A stretch of 10,893 bases of DNA from Fusobacterium sp. Lineage in GTDB: Bacteria > Fusobacteriota > Fusobacteriia > Fusobacteriales > Fusobacteriaceae. The stretch spans positions 1-10,893 of the forward strand of contig NZ_JAWDXO010000053.1 in assembly GCF_032477075.1 (NCBI RefSeq), read 5' to 3'. A program made the position numbers and the translations under genes. The notes below the pieces were generated by a model, which was not told where the DNA came from, made no database searches, and saw nothing but the letters and a program-made list of their open reading frames with translations. This document shows positions 1 to 5,633 of the stretch, piece by piece (the stretch's first letter is position 1; each line of letters begins with the position of its first letter).

Positions 1-82
1 CTGTCACCGCCTGAATCTTTCCAGTAAACATAGATACAATTACTCCAATAATTATTAATCCGCACCAAATTCCATTAATCAT
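1..82 (-). CDS. SpmA-like nucleoside-recognition-domain membrane protein, N-terminal fragment
   Basis: Only the first 27 codons lie in the window; the gene continues past its left edge. Reading the minus strand from the ATG at 82-80 gives MINGIWCGLIIIGVIVSMFT, followed by GKIQAVT. This resembles the N-terminus of the SpmA / nucleoside-recognition (Gate domain) family: Met-Ile/Val-Asn-x-Ile-Trp, a hydrophobic helix, then a Phe-x-Gly-x-(I/L)-Gln-x-Val segment, as I recall from Bacillus SpmA. Family members are integral membrane proteins. They are named for spore maturation but also occur in non-sporulating bacteria, where their substrate is unclear. The start is supported by AGGAGG at 94-99, 11 nt upstream. 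A promoter candidate lies at 147-175. The match is recalled over a short stretch, so confidence is moderate. Confidence 0.55.
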   Translation of the reverse strand, partial: MINGIWCGLIIIGVIVSMFTGKIQAVT

Positions 83-146
83 ATTCTTTCCTTCCTCCTA
101 CTTTTAAAATATTTTTTTATTCTTAATAAAATATTTTATACTTCTT

Positions 147-175
147 TATATACTCCACATTAAAATAAAAAACAA
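147..175 (-). promoter_or_regulatory. Candidate promoter of the SpmA-like gene
   Basis: On the minus strand, TTGTTT (170-175) and TATATA (147-152) are separated by exactly 17 bp and would place a transcript start about 55-60 nt before the ATG at 82. Each box matches four of six consensus bases. In DNA this AT-rich such matches arise by chance, so this is a weak call supported mainly by position. Confidence 0.3.
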
Positions 176-326
176 ATATCTGTTTTCTATATTTTAAATA
201 TTATCTTTATATATCTTCTGAAAAAAATTTATAGTATATATATACATAAGATATTATTATTTATGTGAAAAATCTATATAAATAAAATATAATATATTTA
301 TTCATATAATTTATGATTTTTCTCTT
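176..326. other. AT-rich intergenic stretch with no recognisable gene
   Basis: This stretch is almost pure A+T with short alternating TA runs (for example around 236-244). I find no ORF with a Shine-Dalgarno sequence and no strong hairpin on either strand. It separates the terminator at 327-363 from the promoter candidate at 147-175. Confidence 0.4.
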
Positions 327-363
327 AAAATAAAAAAATCACAGTTTAAAGCTAAACTGTGAT
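327..363 (-). terminator. Rho-independent terminator, minus strand
   Basis: A perfect 11-bp stem (338-348 pairing with 353-363, core TCACAGTTTA / TAAACTGTGA) has a 4-nt loop. On the minus strand it is followed directly by T6, then A and T4. It lies 22 bp past the stop of the interrupted reading frame 386-628, so it probably terminated that gene. This supports the idea that the frame was once its own transcription unit. Confidence 0.7.
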
Positions 364-379
364 AAATATAATCATAAAA

Positions 380-405
380 ATGATATTATTTATAAATAAT
401 ATCAT
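380..405. repeat. 26-bp perfect palindrome
   Basis: Positions 380-392 are the exact reverse complement of 393-405 (half-site ATGATATTATTTA). It overlaps the stop codon region of the interrupted ORF 386-628. It is entirely A/T apart from one G and one C. It could be a cruciform or part of the neighbouring terminator region, or it could be chance in AT-rich sequence. Confidence 0.5.
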
Positions 406-628
406 AACAATTTTCTTTTTCACAGATAGCACTCCATTGACAATCAATGACAGTAATATAGATTTTATCTACATTACCAACAAAAAAGAATGGCTTAATT
501 TCTCTTTCATTTCGGCAGAATTCCCTTTCTAACTATTTTAAAACGCCTGCCAGACTAATTATAGTTATACTCTTGTTTCCTGCTCCTCTATCTAAATTAA
601 TATTATAGATTTGAGTATACTCTATCAT
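386..628 (-). pseudogene. Small gene of unknown function interrupted by an in-frame amber codon
   Basis: From ATG at 628-626 the frame reads 31 codons to a TAG at 535-533. In the same frame it then runs another 48 codons to TAA at 388-386. The joined product would be about 80 residues, with segments such as NINLDRGAGNKSITIISLAG before the TAG and GNVDKIYITVIDCQWSAICE after it. The composition (Asp, Lys, Glu, Trp, Cys among beta-rich stretches) looks like real protein on both sides. The TAG sits where a single base change could restore Gln, Lys or Glu. No Shine-Dalgarno precedes the ATG, and the frame stays open upstream to a stop at 652-650, so the N-terminus may also be lost. A terminator follows at 327-363. 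I do not recognise the family. It could instead be a chance open frame. Confidence 0.4.
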
Positions 629-664
629 ATAAACTTTGTACAATATATTTTATATATAAAAAAC

Positions 665-703
665 TACAAAAAAATAAAGACAGCATAATTCACTCTGTCT
701 TTA
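665..703 (-). terminator. Rho-independent terminator downstream of the MurI-like gene
   Basis: TAAAGACAG (675-683) pairs with CTGTCTTTA (695-703), a 9-bp stem with an 11-nt loop. On the minus strand it is followed by a T-rich tract (complement of 665-674). It begins 22 bp after the stop codon of the gene at 725-1516, which makes that gene a monocistronic unit. Confidence 0.75.
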
Positions 704-724
704 AGTTAAAATTTATAGTTTTTA

Positions 725-1516
725 TCAATACAATGAAAACATATTTATTATTTCTTCTTTTTCAAAAAGCTGTTCTGCTACATCTTTAAAAACTTCTTTA
801 TTGCCATTAATATAAAACTCTATTCTCCCTTTTTTATATCCTTCTCTCAATAAATCTTCCTGACCCAATACTCTAAATAACTCTATAGCACTTTCAACTG
901 AAGAATCTACTATTTTTTTACTGAAAAACTTTCTTATATCATTAAGAATAAAAGGATAATGTGTTCCTCCTAAAATCAAAGTGTCCGCTGCATTTGGTAT
1001 TTGGCATAAATAACCTTCCAATATTTCCATTCTATCAGAATAATTTTCCCACCCTTTTTCCAACATTGTGCATAAAGCCTTACATGAAATTTGATACACA
1101 GTTATATCCGAATCTATTTTCTTTATACTTTCTTCATATACATTAGATTTTATAGTAAAAGCTGAACCCATAACAGCTATTTTTTTTTGTTTGCTTTCTA
1201 ATATAGCTGATTTTACTCCTCCTTCTATCATTCCTATTATTGGAATATTATACTGAGACTTAAGAAATTCCAAAGAAGCAGCTGAAAAGATACTGCAGCC
1301 AATGACAACAGCTTTACAATTATTTCTAATAAGAAAGTCCATTATTTTGGCGCTTAAATTTTGTATATCTTCCTTGCTTTTTTCACTATATGGATTATTT
1401 TTCCAGTCACCATAATAAATTATATTTTCTCTTGGAAGTAACTCTCTTATCTTTTTTAAAATAGTCAACCCACCTATTCCAGAATCAAAAATTCCTATAG
1501 ACGACTCTTTATTCAT
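725..1516 (-). CDS. Glutamate-racemase-family protein lacking the second catalytic cysteine
   Basis: This 263-residue protein has the length and layout of MurI, which interconverts L- and D-glutamate for peptidoglycan. Visible family features are the N-terminal FDSGIGGLTIL (10-20), the YYGD segment (34-37), PYS at 42-44, the first catalytic cysteine region (CSIFSAAS, Cys74) and THYP at 185-188. The second catalytic cysteine of MurI (LGCTHYP) is replaced by Gly184 (LGGTHYP; codon GGA at 967-965). The CNT triad that contacts substrate is CSI, and the usual EPG is EGG (98-100). From established two-cysteine racemase chemistry, this protein should not racemise glutamate normally. It may be an inactive paralog, may act on another substrate, or may be regulatory. 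The start has AGAGGTG 8 nt upstream. A near-consensus promoter lies at 1552-1580 and a terminator at 665-703. The family is secure, the function is not, so no gene symbol is given. Confidence 0.88.
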   Translation of the reverse strand: MNKESSIGIFDSGIGGLTILKKIRELLPRENIIYYGDWKNNPYSEKSKEDIQNLSAKIMDFLIRNNCKAVVIGCSIFSAASLEFLKSQYNIPIIGMIEGGVKSAILESKQKKIAVMGSAFTIKSNVYEESIKKIDSDITVYQISCKALCTMLEKGWENYSDRMEILEGYLCQIPNAADTLILGGTHYPFILNDIRKFFSKKIVDSSVESAIELFRVLGQEDLLREGYKKGRIEFYINGNKEVFKDVAEQLFEKEEIINMFSLY

Positions 1517-1551
1517 AATTTATGCACCTCTTCTCAAAAATACTATATTAA

Positions 1552-1580
1552 ATTATACCTTTTTATTTATTTTATGACAA
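1552..1580 (-). promoter_or_regulatory. Promoter of the MurI-like gene
   Basis: The minus strand carries TTGTCA (1575-1580) and TATAAT (1552-1557) with a 17-bp spacer: five of six and six of six consensus matches. The predicted start is near 1545, leaving a leader of about 30 nt that contains the ribosome binding site. It lies back-to-back with the plus-strand promoter at 1614-1641, with 33 bp between the two -35 boxes, so a shared regulator could act on both. Confidence 0.75.
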
Positions 1581-1613
1581 CTATAATTTTTTATTTGTTT
1601 TTCAAAATATTTG

Positions 1614-1641
1614 TTGACAGAATAATTATATGTGTTATAAT
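1614..1641 (+). promoter_or_regulatory. Strong orphan promoter upstream of the candidate small RNA
   Basis: TTGACA (1614-1619) and TATAAT (1636-1641) are both perfect consensus boxes with a 16-bp spacer. No gene with a Shine-Dalgarno begins downstream before the hairpin at 1688-1721. The box is preceded by TTG, as in the similar promoter at 7651-7679. Confidence 0.75.
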
Positions 1642-1647
1642 AATATT

Positions 1648-1726
1648 GTCATAGGACATTTCCTTAAATTACATTTTAATTTCTACGAACAAAAGCTCTC
1701 ACTCTCAAGGGAGCTTTTGTTGTATA
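1648..1726 (+). ncRNA. Candidate small RNA or terminated leader, copy A
   Basis: A transcript from the promoter at 1614-1641 would start near 1648. It would meet a strong hairpin after about 40 nt: AACAAAAGCTCTC (1688-1700) pairs with GGGAGCTTTTGTT (1709-1721), 13 pairs including one G-U, with an 8-nt loop. The A4 on the 5' side and T4 plus TTGT on the 3' side give it the form of a bidirectional intrinsic terminator. The predicted RNA is about 75-80 nt with no ORF. Upstream of the hairpin it has an unpaired TTTCCTT (1659-1665), complementary to Shine-Dalgarno-like AAGGAAA. The same ordered blocks (TTTCCTT, TTAC, TTTTAA) recur in the unit at 7686-7785. Function is unknown. It could instead be an attenuated leader for the small ORFs downstream. 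Confidence 0.5.
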
Positions 1727-1732
1727 TTTAAG
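1676..1732 (+). repeat. 57-bp direct repeat, copy 1 (contains terminator hairpin)
   Basis: The sequence from TTAATTTCTACGAAC through the hairpin to TTTAAG recurs at 2327-2382. The two copies differ at one indel and one substitution, both in or at the edge of the hairpin loop, and at one further base (A versus G) in the 3' tail. The stem is unchanged, consistent with selection on structure or with recent duplication. An ATCCCA hexamer follows both copies (1744-1749 and 2405-2410). Confidence 0.8.
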
Positions 1733-1762
1733 AGAAATATATTATCCCATCTTTATTATTTG

Positions 1763-1781
1763 TGACCAACGCATGACCAAC
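1763..1781. repeat. Tandem 8-bp direct repeat TGACCAAC
   Basis: TGACCAAC occurs at 1763-1770 and again at 1774-1781, separated by GCA. The 11-bp period places both copies on the same face of the helix, as with direct-repeat binding sites of DNA-binding proteins or integrase arm sites. The patch is richer in G+C than its surroundings. No protein can be assigned to it. Confidence 0.4.
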
Positions 1782-1867
1782 CTACTAGTCTTTATATTTT
1801 TTCTTCAAAATACTATTGCAGCATTTTTTTAGTATATTAATAAAAAGTACCTAATATTAATTTGATT

Positions 1868-2032
1868 ATGAAACTATTAAAACATAAAAAAAGAGCCTCC
1901 AAAAAAGAAGTTGATTTATTTGCTATCCTCCTGCCAGGTAGAGATTTTTATATAGCTAATATAAAATATACAAATATTAAAAATGAAAAATTAAAGGATT
2001 TATTGAGGTTAAGTAGAAAGATAACTTTATAG
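1868..2032 (+). CDS. Small basic ORF of unknown function, probably decayed
   Basis: A 54-codon ORF runs from ATG 1868 to TAG 2030-2032. The product is Lys-rich at its start (KLLKHKKRASKKE), has a middle VDLFAILLPGRDFYIANIKY and ends LKDLLRLSRKITL. No Shine-Dalgarno precedes the ATG. A shift to another frame near the end would continue as DNFIEEDY and, past a stop, KELQEVKNGN, running into the next ribosome binding site. A frameshift in an originally longer gene is therefore possible. It lies between the two 57-bp repeats and 36 bp before the next small ORF, like adjacent small accessory or phage-type genes. I do not recognise the family, and expression is doubtful. Confidence 0.3.
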   Translation: MKLLKHKKRASKKEVDLFAILLPGRDFYIANIKYTNIKNEKLKDLLRLSRKITL

Positions 2033-2068
2033 AAGAAGATTATTAAAAAGAACTACAGGAGGTGAAAA

Positions 2069-2206
2069 ATGGGAATGTTTTTAAAGTATGTTTTATTGAT
2101 ATGTGGAATCTTATTTACATACAATGCAGTTATTAGCTCAACTTCAAATATTATATATGCAATTCTTGCTATTCTTTGTTTTATTGGATTTAAAAAATTA
2201 GGATGA
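2069..2206 (+). CDS. Small two-helix membrane protein, possibly truncated by an in-frame TGA
   Basis: A 45-codon ORF begins at ATG 2069, with a strong AGGAGGTG at 2057-2064 placed 4 nt upstream. The product is almost entirely hydrophobic: helix 1 about residues 4-22 (LKYVLLICGILFTYNAVI), a polar STSN turn, helix 2 about 28-40 (IIYAILAILCFIG), then FKKLG. The stop is TGA (2204-2206). Reading on in the same frame gives a hydrophilic tail, SKEENKPKILSDFMPIYTY, to TAA at 2264-2266, so the TGA may be a nonsense mutation of a 65-codon gene. Length and topology would fit a small phage or accessory membrane protein. I cannot name it. It was chosen because its ribosome binding site is among the best in the window. 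Confidence 0.5.
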   Translation: MGMFLKYVLLICGILFTYNAVISSTSNIIYAILAILCFIGFKKLG

Positions 2207-2326
2207 TCAAAAGAAGAAAATAAACCAAAAATTTTATCTGATTTTATGCCCATTTATACCTATTAATTTTTAAGTAATATAAGTATTTTATTATTTTTAA
2301 ACTTTGTTATTTTATTTTATTATATC

Positions 2327-2382
2327 TTAATTTCTACGAACAAAAGCTCTCACTCTTAGGGAGCTTTTGTTGTATGTTTAAG
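2327..2382 (+). repeat. Direct repeat, copy 2 (contains terminator hairpin)
   Basis: This 56-bp copy matches 1676-1732. Its hairpin keeps the same 13-pair stem (2339-2351 with 2359-2371), with the loop shortened to ACTCTTA. Unlike copy 1 it has no consensus promoter or TTTCCTT block just upstream. Here it most simply acts as the terminator of the small ORFs at 1868-2206. It and copy 1 bracket a segment of about 590 bp. Confidence 0.8.
2338..2376 (+). terminator. Intrinsic terminator after the small ORFs (bidirectional form)
   Basis: The stem AACAAAAGCTCTC / GGGAGCTTTTGTT with a 7-nt loop is flanked by A4 on one side and T4 then TTGT on the other, so it can work in both directions. It lies 132 bp after the small membrane-protein ORF. 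Confidence 0.55.
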
Positions 2383-2687
2383 GAGATTGCTAAAAAAGTG
2401 AATCATCCCACAAAAATAAAAATTTTATTCTTTGCTTCATAAAAAAATTTTTTTTAATAAAATTTTGAACTTGACTTATTCTAGGTTTAGAATCAAATCC
2501 TAAAAAATATATGAGAGTAAACATTTGTTCTATATTAAATGTTCATAAATATCAAGCTAGACTTTTTTTGACCATAAAATATTCAATAGTTAGTATAATA
2601 TCTTAATTTTTTAAACTATTAAAGTAGTATAATTTTATTCCAAGCTTTTTTGTTACTCTGTAATATATATTCTTATATAAAAAGTTC
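2383..2687. other. AT-rich intergenic stretch with minor inverted repeats
   Basis: I find no gene with a ribosome binding site here. Small inverted repeats are TTCTA-ggtt-TAGAA (2479-2492), AACATTT / AAATGTT (2520-2543, 10-nt loop) and TTAC-tct-GTAA (2653-2663). The last lies 25 bp before the MarR promoter and could bind a regulator. The rest is A+T runs without clear structure. Confidence 0.4.
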
Positions 2688-2716
2688 TTGACTTATAATT
2701 TCGCATAGGATATAAT
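2688..2716 (+). promoter_or_regulatory. Promoter of the MarR / UvrA-like operon
   Basis: TTGACT (2688-2693) and TATAAT (2711-2716) have an exact 17-bp spacer: five of six and six of six consensus matches. The predicted start is near 2723, only about 25 nt before the MarR ATG. The ribosome binding site GAGGAGG occupies 2736-2742. Confidence 0.8.
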
Positions 2717-2730
2717 TTCTAAAAAGAAAT
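2715..2730. promoter_or_regulatory. Candidate MarR operator across the -10 region and transcription start
   Basis: ATTTCT-AAAA-AGAAAT is a perfect 16-bp inverted repeat that overlaps the last two bases of the -10 box and the predicted start. MarR dimers typically bind such palindromes in their own promoters and are released by ligand, so autorepression of this operon is the natural reading. This is an inference from position and symmetry only. Confidence 0.5.
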
Positions 2731-2746
2731 CATTTGAGGAGGTATA

Positions 2747-3169
2747 ATGAAAAATGCTTTAATAGAACTACAATGTGAGATGGTAGCTGAAAGAACTTAT
2801 GTTAATCCAAATAATCTCAGTTGGCTTCAATATGATATCCTGCATTTTATCAATCTACATAAAAATACTTCCCCATCAAAGTTAAGTGTAGAATTAGGAG
2901 TTGCCAGATCAAAACTATCAAAAGCTCTGAAACAATTGAAACTCCTTGAATACATACAACAAGTTCCCAGTGACCTTGATGGGCGTGAACTTATTACTTC
3001 TTTAACTCAAAGTGGAAATGAATTTTTAATAAATATCTATAATAATCACGAATCTATTTATAAACTTTCAAAAGAAATTTTTTCTGAAGAAGAACAAGAA
3101 GAATTTGCAAGATTAGCAAAAATGCTTTCAAATAAGCTAAGAAATGAAAGGATAAAAAATAATGAATAA
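2747..3169 (+). CDS. MarR-family winged-helix transcriptional regulator
   Basis: This 140-residue protein has the normal MarR length. After an N-terminal dimerisation helix (about 1-36) it has a helix-turn-helix around 42-66 (SPSKLSVELGVARSKLSKAL). A wing then carries the conserved Asp78 and Arg80 (SDLDGRELITSLTQSG, 75-90), and a C-terminal helix completes the dimer interface. MarR proteins are usually repressors that release DNA on binding small, often aromatic or toxic, ligands. The start follows GAGGAGG at 2736-2742. The last 8 nt overlap the start of the UvrA-like gene, so the two are co-transcribed and probably translationally coupled. Its likely role is to control that ATPase from the operator candidate at 2715-2730. 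The ligand is unknown. Confidence 0.9.
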   Translation: MKNALIELQCEMVAERTYVNPNNLSWLQYDILHFINLHKNTSPSKLSVELGVARSKLSKALKQLKLLEYIQQVPSDLDGRELITSLTQSGNEFLINIYNNHESIYKLSKEIFSEEEQEEFARLAKMLSNKLRNERIKNNE

Positions 3170-5420
3170 CATTCAAATAATTAATGCAAGAACTAATAAT
3201 TTAAAAAATATTTCTTTAGAAATTCCCAAAAGAAAAATTATAGTTGTTACAGGCATTTCTGGTTCCGGAAAATCATCTCTTGTTTTTGATACAATCGCTT
3301 CCCAGTCACAAAGACTGCTAAGTGAAACTTTTTCCAGTTATATACAACAGCTATTACCCCATTATGAACAAGCTAAAGTAGATAGAATTTCAAATTTGCC
3401 AGTGTCTATAGTTATTAATCAAAAGAAAATAAATGGAAATGCTCGTTCTACTGTTGGAACCATTACTGATATATATGCCAGTCTGAGACTTTTATTCTCA
3501 CGAATTGCTAAACCATTTATTGGTTATTCAATGAATTACTCTTTTAACTCTCCTGAAGGAATGTGTCCAAAATGCAAAGGTCTTGGAGTAATAAAAGAAA
3601 TTAATCCAAAAAGTTTGATAGATTTTGAAAAATCCTTGAATTCAGGTGCTATCCAATTTCCAACTTTTCAGTTGGGGGGATGGAGGCTAACAAGATATAC
3701 AGAATCAGGAAATTTTGATAATGATAAAAAAATCAATCAATATACCTCTGACGAATTATCTATGCTTTTATATAACACTGGAAGTTTTCCTAAAAAACCA
3801 ACAAAAAAATGGCATAAAACAGCTCAGTATATGGGATTGATTCCTCGAATAACCAAAGCCTTTATTGAGACTGATAACACCAAATATAAAAATGATTTAA
3901 AAAGAATTTTAGAAGTTAAAGATTGTACTGAATGTTCAGGTACAAGAGTAAATAAAAAAGTACGTAGTGCTAAAATTTTAAATAATTCCATTTCTGATTG
4001 TGTCAATTTAACCATTGATGAGTTGAAAATATTTTTAGATAGAATAAAAGAACCAGAAGTTGAAGTTATATTAATAGATCTAAAAACAAAACTTGAGAGC
4101 TTGCAGAATCTTGGGCTAAACTATCTCACCCTGAACCGGTCAACAACAACTTTATCTGGAGGAGAATCACAAAGAATTAAAATATCAAAACACCTAAATA
4201 GCTCATTATCTGATATACTTTATATTTTTGACGAACTTAGTACAGGTCTCCATCCAGAAGACCTCATAGGAATTATAAAAATATTATATAAATTAAAACA
4301 AAAAGGAAACACTATTATACTAGTAGATCATGATCCAGATATCATAAAAATTGCAGATCATATTATTAATTTAGGTGAAGAGGCTGGAATAAATGGTGGC
4401 TATATCACTTATCAAGGAACATATGAAGGACTACTAGCTTCTAATACACTTACCAGTAAAGCTTTGAATACTTCACATTATTTAAATACCAAAAAACAAA
4501 ATTTCCAAGAGTTTTATGAACTACAAAATGTTAGTTTAAATAATATTAAAAATATTTCTGTAAAAATTCCTAAAAATGCTCTTACCCTTGTAACTGGTGT
4601 AGCAGGATCTGGAAAAAGCTCTCTTATACGACATTTATTTAAAAATAAATTTTCTGATGCAATGATATTAGATCAAAACCCTATCCACAGCTCTTCACGC
4701 TCAAATATACTCAGTTATTTAGGTGTTTTCGATACTATAAAAATTTTATTTAGTAAAATATCCTCACAAAATATATCTCATTTTTCCTATAATGGAAAAG
4801 GAGCATGCCCTATCTGTAAGGGAAAAGGATATGTAAAATTAGATCTAGCTTTTTTAGGAGATACACAACAACTTTGTGAAAGTTGTTGTGGGAAACGCTT
4901 TAATAATGAAACATTATCCTATTATTATAAAGACAAAAATATTGATGATGTATTGAACTTAACAGTTAAAGAAGCTGAGAGTTTTTTCGATGATACTAAA
5001 AGCGAAAAGTTAAATCATATGCTGAATTGCTTAACAATGGCTAATTTAAATTATTTAAAGTTAGGTCAATCTCTTGACACATTTTCTGGTGGAGAACTAC
5101 AGCGGTTAAAAATAGCCAAAACTCTCTTTGAAAAAAACAGTAAATTACTAATTTTAGATGAACCTAGCACTGGATTACACGAATCTGATATTCAAAATCT
5201 ACTGGAGTTATTTTTTGATCTAGTAAAAAATGGAAATACACTGATTGTTCTAGAACATAATTTATCTATTATATCTCAAGCAGAATGGATTATTGATTTA
5301 GGACTTTATGGCGGAGTTCTTGGTGGAAAAATTATTTTTCAAGGATATCCTGAAGATATGATTGACAACCCTACTTCTCTTACAGCTAAACATCTTAAAA
5401 ATTTTTTGAAAATAAATTAA
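3162..5420 (+). CDS. Short UvrA-type tandem ABC ATPase (UvrA2/DrrC-like), no UvrB-binding domain
   Basis: The 752-residue protein has two ABC ATPase halves with UvrA-specific insertions. Half 1: Walker A GISGSGKS (31-38), cysteines C135/C138 and C255/C258, signature LSGGESQR (331-338), Walker B Asp357-Glu358, His390. Half 2: Walker A GVAGSGKS (479-486), a UvrA zinc module C549-x2-C552-x19-C572-x2-C575, signature FSGGELQR (641-648), Walker B DEPSTGLH from Asp666, His699. Classical UvrA is about 940 residues, with some 220 residues between Walker A and the first cysteine pair. Here there are about 98, matching loss of the UvrB-binding domain, as in UvrA2 and the daunorubicin-resistance protein DrrC. 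It should still bind DNA and ATP but is unlikely to load UvrB in nucleotide excision repair. Coupling to a MarR regulator suggests inducible protection against a DNA-binding drug or toxin. Walker B of half 1 reads DEL rather than DEP. The ribosome binding site AAAGGA lies inside the MarR gene. Confidence 0.9.
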   Translation: MNNIQIINARTNNLKNISLEIPKRKIIVVTGISGSGKSSLVFDTIASQSQRLLSETFSSYIQQLLPHYEQAKVDRISNLPVSIVINQKKINGNARSTVGTITDIYASLRLLFSRIAKPFIGYSMNYSFNSPEGMCPKCKGLGVIKEINPKSLIDFEKSLNSGAIQFPTFQLGGWRLTRYTESGNFDNDKKINQYTSDELSMLLYNTGSFPKKPTKKWHKTAQYMGLIPRITKAFIETDNTKYKNDLKRILEVKDCTECSGTRVNKKVRSAKILNNSISDCVNLTIDELKIFLDRIKEPEVEVILIDLKTKLESLQNLGLNYLTLNRSTTTLSGGESQRIKISKHLNSSLSDILYIFDELSTGLHPEDLIGIIKILYKLKQKGNTIILVDHDPDIIKIADHIINLGEEAGINGGYITYQGTYEGLLASNTLTSKALNTSHYLNTKKQNFQEFYELQNVSLNNIKNISVKIPKNALTLVTGVAGSGKSSLIRHLFKNKFSDAMILDQNPIHSSSRSNILSYLGVFDTIKILFSKISSQNISHFSYNGKGACPICKGKGYVKLDLAFLGDTQQLCESCCGKRFNNETLSYYYKDKNIDDVLNLTVKEAESFFDDTKSEKLNHMLNCLTMANLNYLKLGQSLDTFSGGELQRLKIAKTLFEKNSKLLILDEPSTGLHESDIQNLLELFFDLVKNGNTLIVLEHNLSIISQAEWIIDLGLYGGVLGGKIIFQGYPEDMIDNPTSLTAKHLKNFLKIN

Positions 5421-5495
5421 ATATATCATTCTTGTTGATAATTTTTGTAAATAGTGGTCTTTTAAGATAAAGCTCCATAGAAGTCTTACTTTCAT

Positions 5496-5633
5496 CTAAT
5501 TTTCTTTTAATTTTGCATCTTCTGGTCTATAGATTTTATTTCCCTCTATTTTCCAAGGTGCTTTTTTTAATATTCTTTTTGAGTAAACTGTATTTATTTT
5601 CTTACTTCTATTGCCTTTAAATTTAGAATATTC
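5496..5633 (-). pseudogene. C-terminal remnant of an unrecognised gene
   Basis: A minus-strand open stretch of 45 codons ends at TAG 5498-5496 and has no start codon; a stop at 5636-5634 closes it upstream. The reading (SKRILKKAPWKIEGNKIYRP, then EDAKLKEN) has the hydrophilic, balanced look of a real protein end. Shifting frame after the TAG gives a further protein-like stretch (KLDESKTSMELYLKRPLF) running toward the end of the UvrA-like gene. This is consistent with frameshift decay of a longer gene. I do not recognise the family. It could also be chance reading, though AT-rich noise rarely gives this composition. Confidence 0.3.

Noticed and set aside
1676..1690. TTAATTTCTAC resembles the 3' part of Cas12a CRISPR repeats
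   Set aside because: There is no GTAGAT partner to form the Cas12a repeat hairpin, only two copies 650 bp apart, no spacers and no cas genes.
2053..2253. 66-residue minus-strand ORF
   Set aside because: It lies opposite the small membrane-protein ORF, which has a strong ribosome binding site; the minus frame has none.
2567..2600. TTGACC followed by TATAAT on the plus strand before the MarR promoter
   Set aside because: The spacer is 20 bp, too long for a normal promoter, and a much better promoter lies at 2688-2716.
5298..5495. 65-residue minus-strand ORF overlapping the end of the UvrA-like gene
   Set aside because: It is mostly antisense to conserved UvrA sequence. Only its first part coincides with the possible remnant described at 5496-5633.
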